From contig NZ_LT598653.1 in NCBI RefSeq assembly GCF_900078365.1, positions 2,976,001 through 3,040,000 of the forward strand: a stretch of DNA of 64,000 nucleotides, given 5' to 3'. This document shows positions 7,695 to 16,850 of the stretch, piece by piece. The position numbers were made by a program, and so were the translations under genes. Position 1 is the first letter of the stretch, and every line of letters begins with the position of its first letter. This DNA is from an uncultured Sphingopyxis sp. GTDB lineage: Bacteria > Pseudomonadota > Alphaproteobacteria > Sphingomonadales > Sphingomonadaceae. Under the pieces are notes generated by a model. The model searched no databases, was not told the DNA's origin, and saw only the letters and a list, made by a program, of their open reading frames with translations.

Positions 7695-7819
7695 GCGGCG
7701 CCAGCCCGCTCCCCCTCCCGGCCTCCCCAACGATAGTAGCCTATGGGAGGCCGGCCCCTCCGGCGAAAATGTCCCCCGGACATTTTCTCGCACGAAGGAC
7801 GGGAGCGGGCTGGCGCCGC
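7695..7819. repeat. Nested three-arm palindrome
   Basis: The outer perfect arms are GCGGCGCCAGCCCGCTCCC (7695-7713) and its complement at 7801-7819. Inside are two independent hairpins: CCGGCCTCCC/GGGAGGCCGG (7718-7727 and 7745-7754) and GAAAATGTCC/GGACATTTTC (7765-7774 and 7778-7787, 3-base loop). Folded, this gives a three-way junction. It fills the gap between the exported-protein gene and xerD, both read leftward. Confidence 0.9.
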
Positions 7820-7835
7820 ATCCTTCAAAAGAAAC

Positions 7836-9647
7836 TCAGACACGCACCAGGGCTTCGGCGGCGATCATCCGCGCTTCGGACGGCAAGCCGACCTCGCGCA
7901 GCGCGCGGACGATATGATAGAGGTGATAGGGCGGCACTTTCGACCATTCGCCCTGCATCCCTGCGGCCGCCAGCAACGCCACCATGCCCGGCTCGCGCCG
8001 CTCGGCCGCCGCCATGATCGCGCGCGTCCAGCGCGTCTGCCTGCTCAGATCGACGTCGAGGTCGCGCGCCGCCGACGCCGCGTCATTCGCATCGAGCCGC
8101 CCGAGGCCGGCCAGCCCCGCGAGCAGGAATTTCGAGCGCAGCGTGCCGGCGCTGTCGTCATCGTCCGAAAACCGCTCGACCGCATCCGCGCTCATCCCGC
8201 TGAGCGCCCGCGGCGAACCGACCGCGAGCACGCCCCATGCCCGGCTGCCGACCGACACGGCCGGAACCCACGCGAGCGCATTCGCGTCATAACCACCCGC
8301 GAGCATCGACCCCAAAAGCTGCCACGGATCGCCGCCAGTTTCGGTGTTCGGCGAAAGCGCGGCGGCGGCGCGCGCGGTCGCGACCATCGCGGCATAGCTT
8401 TGCGCCGCGCTGCCGCCCGCGCCCCACAATTGCTCCATCGCGGCATAGCGCTCGGCGCCGGTGGCGAGCGAAAAGGCACCACGAAGCTGATCGGTCTGCG
8501 CCGCGAGCGCCTCGCCGGGCTCTTCCTCGCTCGCCGCCGCGCTCAGCAGCGACACATAGGCCTCGCTCGACAGCACGCCGCGCGCCGCCGCCTCGGGCGC
8601 CGCGGCGATGCGGTCCGCCATGTCGGTCATCGGCGCGAGGACCGCCCAGCCCTTCATATAATAGGGCGCCGAAGTCCGCAGCGCCTCGGGAACCTCGACC
8701 GCGGTTGCGGTCGCCATGCCGAAGCGCCAGCTCGTCAGCCGGTCGATATTGTCCCATTCGATCGTCGTCGAGCGCCGCCCCGCGCCGGTCGCGCCGAGCA
8801 CGCGTTCGGCGAGCAATATGTCGAAGTTCGAAATCCTGCCGCTCGACCGCACGCGGCTGACGGCCCAGCCGGCCGGCCCGGCTTCGCCCGACAGGCCCGC
8901 GCAAATCGCGGCCGACAGGCGCCACGCCTGCTCGTCGCCATGCGCGAGTCCTGCGGGCACATAGGGGCACATGCCCGCCGGATCGGCGTTGGCGAGATAG
9001 ACCTGCTGCGCCGCGGCGACGAGCCGCGGGCTCGCGCGGTCATAGTCGACCGACTGGACGATCCGGCGCGCGGTGATCGATTCGCCCATGCGCAGCAGCA
9101 GCGACGCACGCTCGGCCGCCAGGTCCGCACCGTTGATCGTCGACGGCGTGTCGATCGCCGAGGCGAGCGCGCGGCGGAGCAATATCTGGCCCCAGCGCGA
9201 CGCGAGCCGGCCGCTCGTCTTGCGCATGATCGCCGCGGCATATTGGCCGCGAACCCCGAAGGCGTCGGGGGCGAGTCCCCCGGTCTCGGGGGTGAGCGGG
9301 CCGATGCGGGTGAGCAGGCGGCGCGCGCCGGGCGGCAGGTCATATTTCAGCCCGCCCGTCTGGGCCTCTTCGCCTTCCTCGCCATCCTCGCCTTCGTCGG
9401 CCGGCGCGTCGACATTGGTCGTGCCGAGCGTCGGCGCGACGGGCGGCGGAGCTGTGCCGTTGGCCGGCGCGGGGGTTGGCGTGGGGGTCGCGCTCGGCGT
9501 CGGCGACGGGCGCGGCGCGGGCGCCTCCGCCGGGTTGCCAAACCCTTCGGGCAACAGCGATTCCTGCGCGATCGCGGGCAGCACCAATATGGCGGCGAGC
9601 GCCGTGGCCGACAGGCCCAACGTCAGCGACAGCGTCTTTTCCTTCAT
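7836..9647 (-). CDS. Exported protein of unknown function, Pro-rich linker
   Basis: A 603-residue protein with a cleavable signal peptide (MKEKTLSLTLGLSATALAAI...PAIAQ). A Pro/Thr/Ala linker (residues about 42-72) and an acidic stretch DEGEDGEEGEE follow. The remainder is Ala/Leu-rich and predicted mostly helical, resembling a tetratricopeptide-like solenoid without a clear repeat consensus. I do not recognise a family. It is divergent from aroK with 139 bases between starts, so it may share a control region with the shikimate genes. Confidence 0.8.
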   Translation of the reverse strand: MKEKTLSLTLGLSATALAAILVLPAIAQESLLPEGFGNPAEAPAPRPSPTPSATPTPTPAPANGTAPPPVAPTLGTTNVDAPADEGEDGEEGEEAQTGGLKYDLPPGARRLLTRIGPLTPETGGLAPDAFGVRGQYAAAIMRKTSGRLASRWGQILLRRALASAIDTPSTINGADLAAERASLLLRMGESITARRIVQSVDYDRASPRLVAAAQQVYLANADPAGMCPYVPAGLAHGDEQAWRLSAAICAGLSGEAGPAGWAVSRVRSSGRISNFDILLAERVLGATGAGRRSTTIEWDNIDRLTSWRFGMATATAVEVPEALRTSAPYYMKGWAVLAPMTDMADRIAAAPEAAARGVLSSEAYVSLLSAAASEEEPGEALAAQTDQLRGAFSLATGAERYAAMEQLWGAGGSAAQSYAAMVATARAAAALSPNTETGGDPWQLLGSMLAGGYDANALAWVPAVSVGSRAWGVLAVGSPRALSGMSADAVERFSDDDDSAGTLRSKFLLAGLAGLGRLDANDAASAARDLDVDLSRQTRWTRAIMAAAERREPGMVALLAAAGMQGEWSKVPPYHLYHIVRALREVGLPSEARMIAAEALVRV

Positions 9648-9786
9648 CGCGTCGCGCCTTCGGCCATCTTGTCGGTCACATTCACCTCAATCATTCCGGC
9701 CCGCGCAATATCCCATGCCCGCCGTTCGTCCCATATCGCGCAAAACCATTGTTCCGCGCCGCACGGGCGGTATAGCCGCGCGCACC

Positions 9787-10365
9787 ATGTCGCGAAACCC
9801 GAAAAGCCCCTTGCCAGCCATCGCCGCGTCGATCCGCGACCGGTCGATCGTGCTCGTCGGGCTGATGGGGTCGGGGAAATCAACGATCGGCCGCCGCCTC
9901 GCGCAGCGGCTGGGCATGCGCTTCGCCGACGCCGACGACGAGATCGAACGCGCCGCCGGCATGACGATTTCCGACATTTTCGCGCGCTTCGGCGAGGCGC
10001 ATTTTCGCGATGGCGAGCGCCGCGTGATCGCGCGCCTGCTGGCCGGAAAGCCGATGGTGCTCGCGACCGGCGGCGGCGCCTTCATCAACGAGGAGACGCG
10101 CGCGCTGATCCTGCAGGACAGCCTCTGCATCTGGCTCGACGCCGACATCCCGACCCTCGTCGACCGCGTCGGGCGCCGCAGCCACCGCCCGCTTTTGAAG
10201 GACCGCGATCCGGGCGAGGTGCTGCGCGAACTGGCGGCAGTCCGCAACCCCATCTACGCCGAGGCGCATCTGCGCGTCAGTTCGGCAAGCACGCCGCACG
10301 ACCATACGGTGCGCGCGATCCTGGAGGCCCTGTCAAAATGGGAAGATCCGCAATGGAAGAGCTGA
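9787..10365 (+). CDS. aroK: Shikimate kinase
   Basis: A 192-residue protein. Walker A LVGLMGSGKST is at residues 23-33. FADADDEIERAAGMTISDIFARFGE contains the shikimate-binding Asp, followed by FRDGERRVI and ATGGGAFI. It phosphorylates shikimate in aromatic amino-acid synthesis. ATG 9787 is chosen because the upstream in-frame sequence is antisense of the divergent gene. The end overlaps the start of aroB by 13 bases, so the pair is translationally coupled. Confidence 0.97.
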   Translation: MSRNPKSPLPAIAASIRDRSIVLVGLMGSGKSTIGRRLAQRLGMRFADADDEIERAAGMTISDIFARFGEAHFRDGERRVIARLLAGKPMVLATGGGAFINEETRALILQDSLCIWLDADIPTLVDRVGRRSHRPLLKDRDPGEVLRELAAVRNPIYAEAHLRVSSASTPHDHTVRAILEALSKWEDPQWKS

Positions 10366-11462
10366 CCGTCGAGCTGGGCGCTCGCAGCTATCCGATCCTG
10401 ATCGGCGACGGGCTGATCCGCGCAATCGGCACGCATGTCGCGCCGCTGCTGAAGCGCCCGCGGACGATGATCGTCACCGACGCCCATGTCGCCGACCATT
10501 ATTTGACCCCGCTCGGCACGTCGCTGGCGATGGAGAATATCTCCTTTTCCTCCTTCGTCCTCGACCCCGGCGAAGGCACGAAAAGCTGGGCGGGGCTCGC
10601 GCGGCTCACCGAATGGCTGATCGGCGAAGGCGTCGAGCGCGGCGACCATGTCATTGCGCTGGGAGGAGGCGTGATCGGCGATCTCGTCGGCTTCGCGTGC
10701 AGCATCGTCAAGCGCGGCTGCCATTTCATCCAGGTCCCGACCACCTTGCTCGCGCAGGTCGACAGCAGCGTCGGCGGCAAGACCGCGATCAACGTGCCGG
10801 CCGGCAAGAATCTCATCGGCGCCTTCCACCAGCCCGCGATGGTCGTGATCGATCCCACGACGCTCGAAACGCTGCCGCGCCGCGAACTCGGCGCTGGCTA
10901 TGCCGAGGTCGTCAAATATGGGCTGATCGACGATGCCGACTTTTTCGCCTGGTGCGAAGCGAACGGCGCAGCCTTGCTCGCGGGCGACAGCGCAGCCCGC
11001 CACAAGGCGATTGCGCACAGCGTCGCGGCCAAAGCCCGCATCGTCGCCGCCGACGAACGCGAGACGCAGGATATTCGCGCGCTGCTCAACCTCGGCCACA
11101 GCTTCGGCCACGCGCTCGAGGCGGAGACCGGCTATTCGGACCGGCTGCTCCACGGCGAGGCGGTCGCGGCGGGGATGGTGCTCGCGCATCAATTCTCGGC
11201 CGCGAACGGCCTTTGCTCCGCCGCCGATGCCGAGCGGGTGCGTGCGCATCTCGCCAGCGTCGATCTGCCGCACAGCCTCGCGAGCGCGGGCGTGAACACG
11301 CCCGGCGCCGAACTCGCCGCGCATATGGCGCATGACAAGAAAGTGCGCGGCGGCAAGCTGCCGCTGATCCTGACGCGCGGCATCGGGCAAAGCTTCGTCA
11401 CCGACGAACATGGCCTCGACGCCGTCGCGGCCTTTCTGGACGGTGCGGGCAGAGTGGGCTGA
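10353..11462 (+). CDS. aroB: 3-Dehydroquinate synthase
   Basis: A 369-residue protein of normal AroB length. It has the NAD-binding segment ALGGGVIGDLVGF, the substrate/metal region HFIQVPTTLLAQVDSSVGGKTAIN and metal ligands in LNLGHSFGHALE, with HGEAVAAGM after them. It converts DAHP to 3-dehydroquinate, the second step of the shikimate pathway. ATG 10353 is preferred because GGAAG lies 7 bases upstream; an in-frame ATG at 10338 is the alternative. Both starts lie inside the aroK 3' end. Confidence 0.97.
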   Translation: MEELTVELGARSYPILIGDGLIRAIGTHVAPLLKRPRTMIVTDAHVADHYLTPLGTSLAMENISFSSFVLDPGEGTKSWAGLARLTEWLIGEGVERGDHVIALGGGVIGDLVGFACSIVKRGCHFIQVPTTLLAQVDSSVGGKTAINVPAGKNLIGAFHQPAMVVIDPTTLETLPRRELGAGYAEVVKYGLIDDADFFAWCEANGAALLAGDSAARHKAIAHSVAAKARIVAADERETQDIRALLNLGHSFGHALEAETGYSDRLLHGEAVAAGMVLAHQFSAANGLCSAADAERVRAHLASVDLPHSLASAGVNTPGAELAAHMAHDKKVRGGKLPLILTRGIGQSFVTDEHGLDAVAAFLDGAGRVG

Positions 11463-11478
11463 CGACCCAAAAATGGAC

Positions 11479-11504
11479 GTCGCCCCCGCGAAGGCGGGGG
11501 CGAC
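11479..11504. repeat. Single palindrome, CCCCGCGAAGGCGGGG family
   Basis: GTCGCCCCCGC-GAAG-GCGGGGGCGAC is a perfect 11-bp stem 16 bases after the aroB stop. It is in the convergent gap before the Kef gene and could serve as a terminator. Confidence 0.85.
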
Positions 11505-11579
11505 GGCTATAGGAACGGCAGCTCTCCACCCCAAAGCGGCCATCCCCTGCTCACCTGTCGCAGCGCCCGGCGATGCCTT

Positions 11580-13451
11580 TCAGCCCATTACCTCATCCTC
11601 GTCGCGGACCGCTTTCGCTGCCTGCCGCTTGCGGCGGAATTTTTCGAGCACGCTGTCGGCCTCGCGCCCGCCGCCCGGCTTGAAACGGTGGTCCATGCCC
11701 GCAGACAGGTCGCCCTCGTCGAGCTGCGCCTGCAGCCGCGTGTCGTCGAGGTGGCGCAGGGTCGCCTCGACGTCGTCCATCTCGGCCGGATCGACACCCA
11801 GATGGCGAAGCGCCGTCAACCCCATCGCGATCGAGCTTTCGAAGACTTCGCGGATGACGCCGTCGACGCCCGATCCGTCGATCGCAAGCAATTGTCGCCT
11901 GTCGAACACCCGCATCAATATCTTCGCGTTCGGGAACGCCTCGACGATCGGCTTCATCGCGTCGGCGTCGACCGACGCGTCATCCATGCAGAAGATGATC
12001 AGCCGCGCCTCCTCGCCCCCCGCCCGGCGGAGCAGATCGATCCGCAGCCCGTCGCCGAAATAGACCTTGGTGTCGAAGCGACTCGACAGCTCGATCTGGC
12101 TCGGCTTCTTGTCGATCAGCGTGACCGAGCAGGCGACGCCGTGCAGCATTTGCGCCACGATCTGCCCGAACCGCCCATATCCGACGACGATCGCCGATCC
12201 CCGCGGCGCATCGGCGGGATCGTCGAGCACCGGCGCGTCGGTTTCGGGCGCGAATTCCAGGTTGCGCGCGAACAGCATCAGAAAGGGCGTGGAGATCATC
12301 GACAAGGTGACGACGGCGCTGAACAGGCTCGCGGCTTCGGGCTGGATGAGCATCGCGTCGGCGGCCTGCGCGAAGAGCAGGAAACCGAACTCGCCGCCCT
12401 GGCTCAGGAGCAGGCCAAGGCCGAGCGCCGCTTTCCAGGGCTTGCCGAAAAGGCGGATGATCACGGTGAGGACCGAAAATTTGACGGCGACCAGTCCCGC
12501 CGCGAGCACGAGCACCAGCATCGGCCGCTCGATGACCGCGCCGACGTCGAGCACCATGCCGACGGCGAGGAAAAAGAGGCCGAGCAGGATCAGACGAAAG
12601 GGCTCGATGTCCGATTCGATCTCGTGCCGATAGGGCGAATCGGCGAGCATCACGCCCGCAACGAAGGCGCCGAGCGCGGTCGAGACGTGCAGGCTGTGCA
12701 TCAGCGCCGCGCTCGCCAGCACGGTGAGCAGGCCGACGACGACGAACAATTCGCGCTCGCCATAGCGGCCGATGACCCGGAGCAGCGGATTGACGACGAA
12801 GCGGCCCGCCAGCACCAGCACGACGATCGCCCACAGCGTGAAAAAGGCCATCTGCCAGCCCGACGGCGCCGCGGGGTTGGCGGGCGCGCGCGACAGGGCG
12901 GCGATGATCGTGATCATCGGAACGATCGCGAGATCCTGGAAGAGGAGGATCGAAAAGGCCTTTTCGCCGAAAGGCGAATTGATCCGCCCCGAGCTTTTGA
13001 GCCCCGGCAGCACCTGCGCGGTCGACGACAGCGCGAGCGGCAGGCCGAGCGCGAGCGAAGCCGCGGGACTGAACCCCAGCGTCAAATGGATGAGCGCGGT
13101 GAGCACCAGCCCGGTCGCCACGACCTGCACCATGCCGATCCCGAAGATCGCGCGGCGCATCTGCCACAGCCGGCGCGGCGACAGCTCGAGCCCGACGAGG
13201 AAGAGCAGGAAGGCGATGCCGAGCTCGGCGAAGGCCAGCTTCGATTCGCCGCCGCCGACCAGACCGAGCCCGTGCGGCCCGACGATCGCGCCGGCGATGA
13301 GATAGCCCAGCACGGCGCCGAGGCCGAGCCGGCGGAAAATCAGCACGAACAGGGTCGCGACGCCGAGCAGGATCGCGCCTTCCATCAGCGCGGTGTCGGT
13401 CGCCGTCTCGGCCGCTTCGGATGCCGCCGCGGTAAGCGCGAGCAGCGTCAC
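11580..13451 (-). CDS. kefB: Kef-type K+/H+ antiporter with TrkA-N domain
   Basis: A 623-residue protein. After a short N-terminal extension, about 12 membrane segments of the CPA2 family follow (starting LMEGAILLGVATLFVLIF), with LALSSTAQVLP and ILLFQDLAIVPM typical of the transport core. A cytoplasmic nucleotide-binding RCK/TrkA-N domain starts at IVVGYGRFGQIVA. It is a potassium efflux/proton antiporter, probably protecting against electrophile stress. GTG 13451 is chosen because it forms a GTGA overlap with the stop of the upstream scaffold gene. The kefB versus kefC name is uncertain. Confidence 0.9.
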   Translation of the reverse strand: MTLLALTAAASEAAETATDTALMEGAILLGVATLFVLIFRRLGLGAVLGYLIAGAIVGPHGLGLVGGGESKLAFAELGIAFLLFLVGLELSPRRLWQMRRAIFGIGMVQVVATGLVLTALIHLTLGFSPAASLALGLPLALSSTAQVLPGLKSSGRINSPFGEKAFSILLFQDLAIVPMITIIAALSRAPANPAAPSGWQMAFFTLWAIVVLVLAGRFVVNPLLRVIGRYGERELFVVVGLLTVLASAALMHSLHVSTALGAFVAGVMLADSPYRHEIESDIEPFRLILLGLFFLAVGMVLDVGAVIERPMLVLVLAAGLVAVKFSVLTVIIRLFGKPWKAALGLGLLLSQGGEFGFLLFAQAADAMLIQPEAASLFSAVVTLSMISTPFLMLFARNLEFAPETDAPVLDDPADAPRGSAIVVGYGRFGQIVAQMLHGVACSVTLIDKKPSQIELSSRFDTKVYFGDGLRIDLLRRAGGEEARLIIFCMDDASVDADAMKPIVEAFPNAKILMRVFDRRQLLAIDGSGVDGVIREVFESSIAMGLTALRHLGVDPAEMDDVEATLRHLDDTRLQAQLDEGDLSAGMDHRFKPGGGREADSVLEKFRRKRQAAKAVRDEDEVMG

Positions 13452-13876
13452 GCCGCCGCCGCCCGCTCCTCGAGCGCCGCGATCGCGGCATCGAAGGGCA
13501 GCAGGATCGCCCCCTGACGCGCGGGATAATCGCGCGCGGGAGCGAGCAGGTCGAAGCCCGGCCAGTCGGGCCGCTCGCCCTCGCCCGCGAACCAGCCCGC
13601 TATCCGCTCGCGCGCGGCGCGGATTTCGGCGAGCCCCCGCCCCCGCGCGTGACGCGCGAGCAGCGCGGCCGACGCCTGGCCGAGCGCGCAGGCTTCGACA
13701 TGCAGGCCGACGCGCGTCACGCGGCCCGCATCGTCGGTGTCGAGATCGAGGATGATCGCGCTGCCGCACAGCGGCGCCCGCTTGCTGACACGGTGCCGCG
13801 CATCGTCGAGCGGCAGATAGTCGGCGGTCGCGACCGCCAGCGCCAATATGTCGCGATTATAGAGCGGCGCGCTCAT
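13448..13876 (-). CDS. Iron-sulfur cluster assembly scaffold, IscU/NifU-N-like
   Basis: A 142-residue protein beginning MSAPLYNRDILALAV. It has LCGSAIILDLD (first cluster Cys) and VEACALGQASAALLARH (second Cys) as in the IscU/NifU-N fold. The position of the third cluster Cys near the C-terminus reads RQGAILLPFDA and contains no Cys. This variant is found in alphaproteobacteria, where its exact role is unclear; it may carry clusters only transiently. It overlaps cvpA upstream (ATGA) and the Kef gene downstream (GTGA), indicating coupled translation. Confidence 0.85.
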   Translation of the reverse strand: MSAPLYNRDILALAVATADYLPLDDARHRVSKRAPLCGSAIILDLDTDDAGRVTRVGLHVEACALGQASAALLARHARGRGLAEIRAARERIAGWFAGEGERPDWPGFDLLAPARDYPARQGAILLPFDAAIAALEERAAAA

Positions 13877-14418
13877 GATGCGTCGTCCTTCGCGGCTTCG
13901 GTTTCGGCCTCGCGCGCCTCGGCGCGCCGTTCGGCGATCACCTTGCTCATCGCCGCGCTCGTCGCGTTGAGCGCCGGATAGGTGCGGCTGCCCGTCATCC
14001 ACGCCGGGCGCTGCGCATTGCCATAGCCGATGTCGTAGAGCAAAGTCACGATCATGAAGCCGATCGTCGCGATCAGCAGGCCCTTCACCGCGCCGAAGCC
14101 CGCGCCGAGCCCGCGGTCGAACCCGCCGACGAGTGACGCGCGGCTGCGCTGTCCCATCGCGCGCGATCCCCAATTGGCGAGCGCGAACACGCCCCCGAAC
14201 AGCAGCACGAACGCCAGCATCGCCGCGCCGCCCTCACCCCCGACCCAGCCCGCGAGCAGGTCGGTGACCAGCGGATGAAAGAAACGCACAGCCGCGATTG
14301 CGAGGACCCACGCCAGCAGCGTCGTCACTTCCTGCACCAGGCCGCGCGAAAAACCGAGCACCGCGCCGCCGCCGACGAGCGTCAGCACGATGATATCCAG
14401 AGCCGTCAGACTTCCCAT
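13873..14418 (-). CDS. cvpA: CvpA family membrane protein
   Basis: A 181-residue protein with about four hydrophobic segments, starting TALDIIVLTLVGGGAVLGFSRGLVQEVTTLLAWVLAI, which is the classic CvpA opening. A polar Ala/Glu-rich tail ends the protein. CvpA proteins are inner-membrane proteins linked to colicin V export and to purF expression or envelope stress. It lies 10 bases downstream of radA and overlaps the scaffold gene by 4 bases. Confidence 0.93.
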   Translation of the reverse strand: MGSLTALDIIVLTLVGGGAVLGFSRGLVQEVTTLLAWVLAIAAVRFFHPLVTDLLAGWVGGEGGAAMLAFVLLFGGVFALANWGSRAMGQRSRASLVGGFDRGLGAGFGAVKGLLIATIGFMIVTLLYDIGYGNAQRPAWMTGSRTYPALNATSAAMSKVIAERRAEAREAETEAAKDDAS

Positions 14419-14428
14419 TTCCCGGTCG

Positions 14429-15790
14429 CTAGTCGCGCCCGAGCATCAGGTCAACGAGTTCGCCGAGCCGGCCGAAACCGGTAACCGAAATCCCGCCGAC
14501 GCCCTTCATCCCCTGCGGCCCCCATCCACGCGAAAAACCGAGCTTCGCCGCTTCGCGGAGACGCAGGGCGTCGTGCGCCACCTGCCGCACCTCGCCCGAC
14601 AGCGACAGTTCGCCGAAGACGATCGCATCGGCGGGCACCGGCCGCTCGCTGAATGCCGAGATCAGCGCCGCGGCGACCGCGAGGTCGGCGGCGGGATCGG
14701 TGAGGCGATAGCCGCCCGCGATGTTGAGATAGACTTCGGCGGCGCCCATCTGGAGCCCGCAGCGCGCTTCGAGCACCGCGAGCACCATCGCCAGCCGCCC
14801 GCTGTCCCAACCGACGACGGCGCGGCGCGGTGTCGCCCCGCTCGCGAGGCGGACGGTCAGCGCCTGCACCTCGACCAGCACCGGCCGCGTGCCTTCGAGC
14901 GCCGGAAACACCACCGACCCCGGCACGTCGCGGCTGCGGTCGGTCAGGAACAGGCTCGACGGATTGGCAACCTCGCCCAGCCCCTCCTCGCCCATCGCGA
15001 ACACCCCGATCTCGTCGGTGCCGCCGAAGCGGTTCTTCACTGCGCGCAGGATGCGGTATTGGTGGCTGCGCTCGCCCTCGAACGCGAGCACGGTGTCGAC
15101 CATATGTTCGAGCACGCGCGGTCCCGCGATCGTCCCGTCCTTCGTCACATGGCCGACGAGCACGATCGCGGCGTCGCTGTCCTTGGCATAGCGGATCAGT
15201 TCCTGCGCGCTCGCGCGCACCTGGCTCACCGTTCCCGGCGCGCTGTCGATCAGGTCGCTGTGCATCGTCTGGATCGAATCGATCACGACGAAATCGGCAT
15301 CGCGCCCGTCGAGCGTCGCCAATATGTCGCGCACCGACGTCGCGCTCGCGAGCGCAACCGGCGCCTGGCCGAGCCCCAGCCGCTGCGCGCGCAGCCGCAC
15401 CTGCGCCGCCGCCTCCTCGCCGCTGATATAGACGACCGACTTGCCCGATTTCGCGAGCCGCCCCGCCGCCTGCAGCAGCAAGGTTGACTTGCCGATCCCC
15501 GGGTCGCCGCCGATCAGCGTCGCCGACCCCGCGACGAAGCCGCCGCCCAATGCGCGGTCGAACTCGGCAATCCCGCACAGCATCCGCTCGGGCATCCGGC
15601 TGTCGGCATCGAGCGTTTCGAGCGCGATCGTGCGCCCGCCGCGGCTGAGGTCGTGCTTCGCCGAAAAGACGGTCTCCGCCGCCTCCTCGACCAGCGTGTT
15701 CCATTCGCCGCAGTCGGCGCACTGCCCCTGCCAGCGGTACGAGACGCCCCCGCAATTCTGGCAGACATATTGACGCTTCGCTTTTGCCAT
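14429..15790 (-). CDS. radA: DNA repair protein RadA
   Basis: A 453-residue protein, the standard RadA length. A four-Cys zinc finger (CQNCGG...CADCGEW) is at residues 9-29. Walker A GDPGIGKSTLL is near 94-104, and the RadA-specific KNRFGGTDEIG follows. A Lon-protease-like C-terminal domain (LAVAAALISAFSERPVPADAI) lacks a visible proteolytic site. RadA is a RecA-related helicase acting in recombination branch migration. It heads the radA-cvpA-scaffold-kef run. Confidence 0.98.
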   Translation of the reverse strand: MAKAKRQYVCQNCGGVSYRWQGQCADCGEWNTLVEEAAETVFSAKHDLSRGGRTIALETLDADSRMPERMLCGIAEFDRALGGGFVAGSATLIGGDPGIGKSTLLLQAAGRLAKSGKSVVYISGEEAAAQVRLRAQRLGLGQAPVALASATSVRDILATLDGRDADFVVIDSIQTMHSDLIDSAPGTVSQVRASAQELIRYAKDSDAAIVLVGHVTKDGTIAGPRVLEHMVDTVLAFEGERSHQYRILRAVKNRFGGTDEIGVFAMGEEGLGEVANPSSLFLTDRSRDVPGSVVFPALEGTRPVLVEVQALTVRLASGATPRRAVVGWDSGRLAMVLAVLEARCGLQMGAAEVYLNIAGGYRLTDPAADLAVAAALISAFSERPVPADAIVFGELSLSGEVRQVAHDALRLREAAKLGFSRGWGPQGMKGVGGISVTGFGRLGELVDLMLGRD

Positions 15791-15840
15791 AGCCGGCGCT
15801 TAAACGGAACAAACAAAGAACTCCAGCCCTTTCCACCCTC

Positions 15841-15920
15841 GTCATTGCGAGGAGCGTAGCGACGCGGCAATCCAGGGCGGCGTACACCGCTCTGGATTGC
15901 TTCGCTCCGCTCGCAATGAC
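15841..15920. repeat. Inverted repeat, GTCATTGCGAGC family
   Basis: The ends GTCATTGCGAG and CTCGCAATGAC pair, with inner arms GCAATCCAG/CTGGATTGC. It lies between the divergent radA and fsa genes. A second, better-conserved copy is at 38469-38543. This family is well known across alphaproteobacteria. Confidence 0.88.
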
Positions 15921-16007
15921 GAACGGAGGGTGGCGGTTCAGTTTTCGCGCGCGTTGCTCTAGGGGAGCAGCAATCCCGAATCACCTTCCCACAGGAAAGC
16001 CCATCCC

Positions 16008-16658
16008 ATGAAATTCTTCGCCGACACCGCCGAAATCGCCGACATTCAGGAACTCGCCGCGACCGGCCTGCTCGACGGCGTCACCACCAACCCGTCGCTG
16101 ATCGCCAAGTCGGGCCGCGACTTCAAGGAAGTGACGAAGGAAATCTGCGCCATCGTCGATGGCCCCGTCTCGGCCGAGGTTGTCGCGCTCGACCATGCGA
16201 CGATGATGAAGGAGGCCGAAATCCTCCGCAAGATCGCCGACAATGTCTGCATCAAGGTGCCGCTGACGATCGACGGCCTCAAGACGTGCAAGGCGCTGAC
16301 CGGCGACGGCACGATGGTCAACGTCACGCTCTGCTTCTCGGCGACGCAGGCTTTGCTCGCCGCCAAGGCCGGCGCGACTTTCGTCTCGCCCTTCGTCGGC
16401 CGCCACGACGACAATGGCTTCGACGGCATGCAACTGATTTCGGATATCCGCCTGATCTACGACAATTATGGTTTCGCGACCGAAATCCTCGTCGCGAGCG
16501 TGCGCCACGGCATCCACGTCCTCGAAGCCGCCAAGATCGGCGCCGACGTGATGACCGCGCCGCCGTCGGTGATCAAGGGGCTGTTCAAGCATGTCCTGAC
16601 CGAAAAGGGCATCGAAGGCTTCCTCGCCGACTGGGCGAAGACCGGGCAGTCGATCTGA
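16008..16658 (+). CDS. fsa: Transaldolase-like fructose-6-phosphate aldolase
   Basis: A 216-residue protein, the size of the short TalC/MipB/FSA subfamily. It starts MKFFADTAEIADIQEL, has GVTTNPSL, then IKVPLTIDGLKTCKAL with the Schiff-base Lys (near residue 85), followed by FVSPFVGRHDDNG. It either transfers dihydroxyacetone in the pentose phosphate pathway or cleaves fructose 6-phosphate; the sequence alone does not separate the two. AGGAAAG precedes the ATG. It stands alone, flanked by palindromic repeats. Confidence 0.93.
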   Translation: MKFFADTAEIADIQELAATGLLDGVTTNPSLIAKSGRDFKEVTKEICAIVDGPVSAEVVALDHATMMKEAEILRKIADNVCIKVPLTIDGLKTCKALTGDGTMVNVTLCFSATQALLAAKAGATFVSPFVGRHDDNGFDGMQLISDIRLIYDNYGFATEILVASVRHGIHVLEAAKIGADVMTAPPSVIKGLFKHVLTEKGIEGFLADWAKTGQSI

Positions 16659-16683
16659 TCCGGCCGAAATAGAATAGCTGTGC

Positions 16684-16764
16684 GTCCCCGCGAAGGCGGG
16701 GACCCATCTCCTGCCGGTTCAAAATAGCACCGACCGGTGATGGGCTCCCGCCTTCGCGGGAGCA
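16684..16764. repeat. Long inverted repeat, CCCCGCGAAGGCGGGG family
   Basis: The left arm GTCCCCGCGAAGGCGGGGAC...CAT pairs with ATGGGCTCCCGCCTTCGCGGGAGCAC. An inner pair CCGGT/ACCGG surrounds the loop. It lies just after the fsa stop. It is nearly identical in plan, including the inner ACCCATCTCCTGCCGG, to the copy at 22843-22924. Confidence 0.9.
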
Positions 16765-16850
16765 CAGGGCTTGTTTGAGTACCGTCACCCTTTACAGTTG
16801 ACGTAAACGTCAACCTCCCGCGATACTCGCCCGAAAGGGAGAGATTCGCG

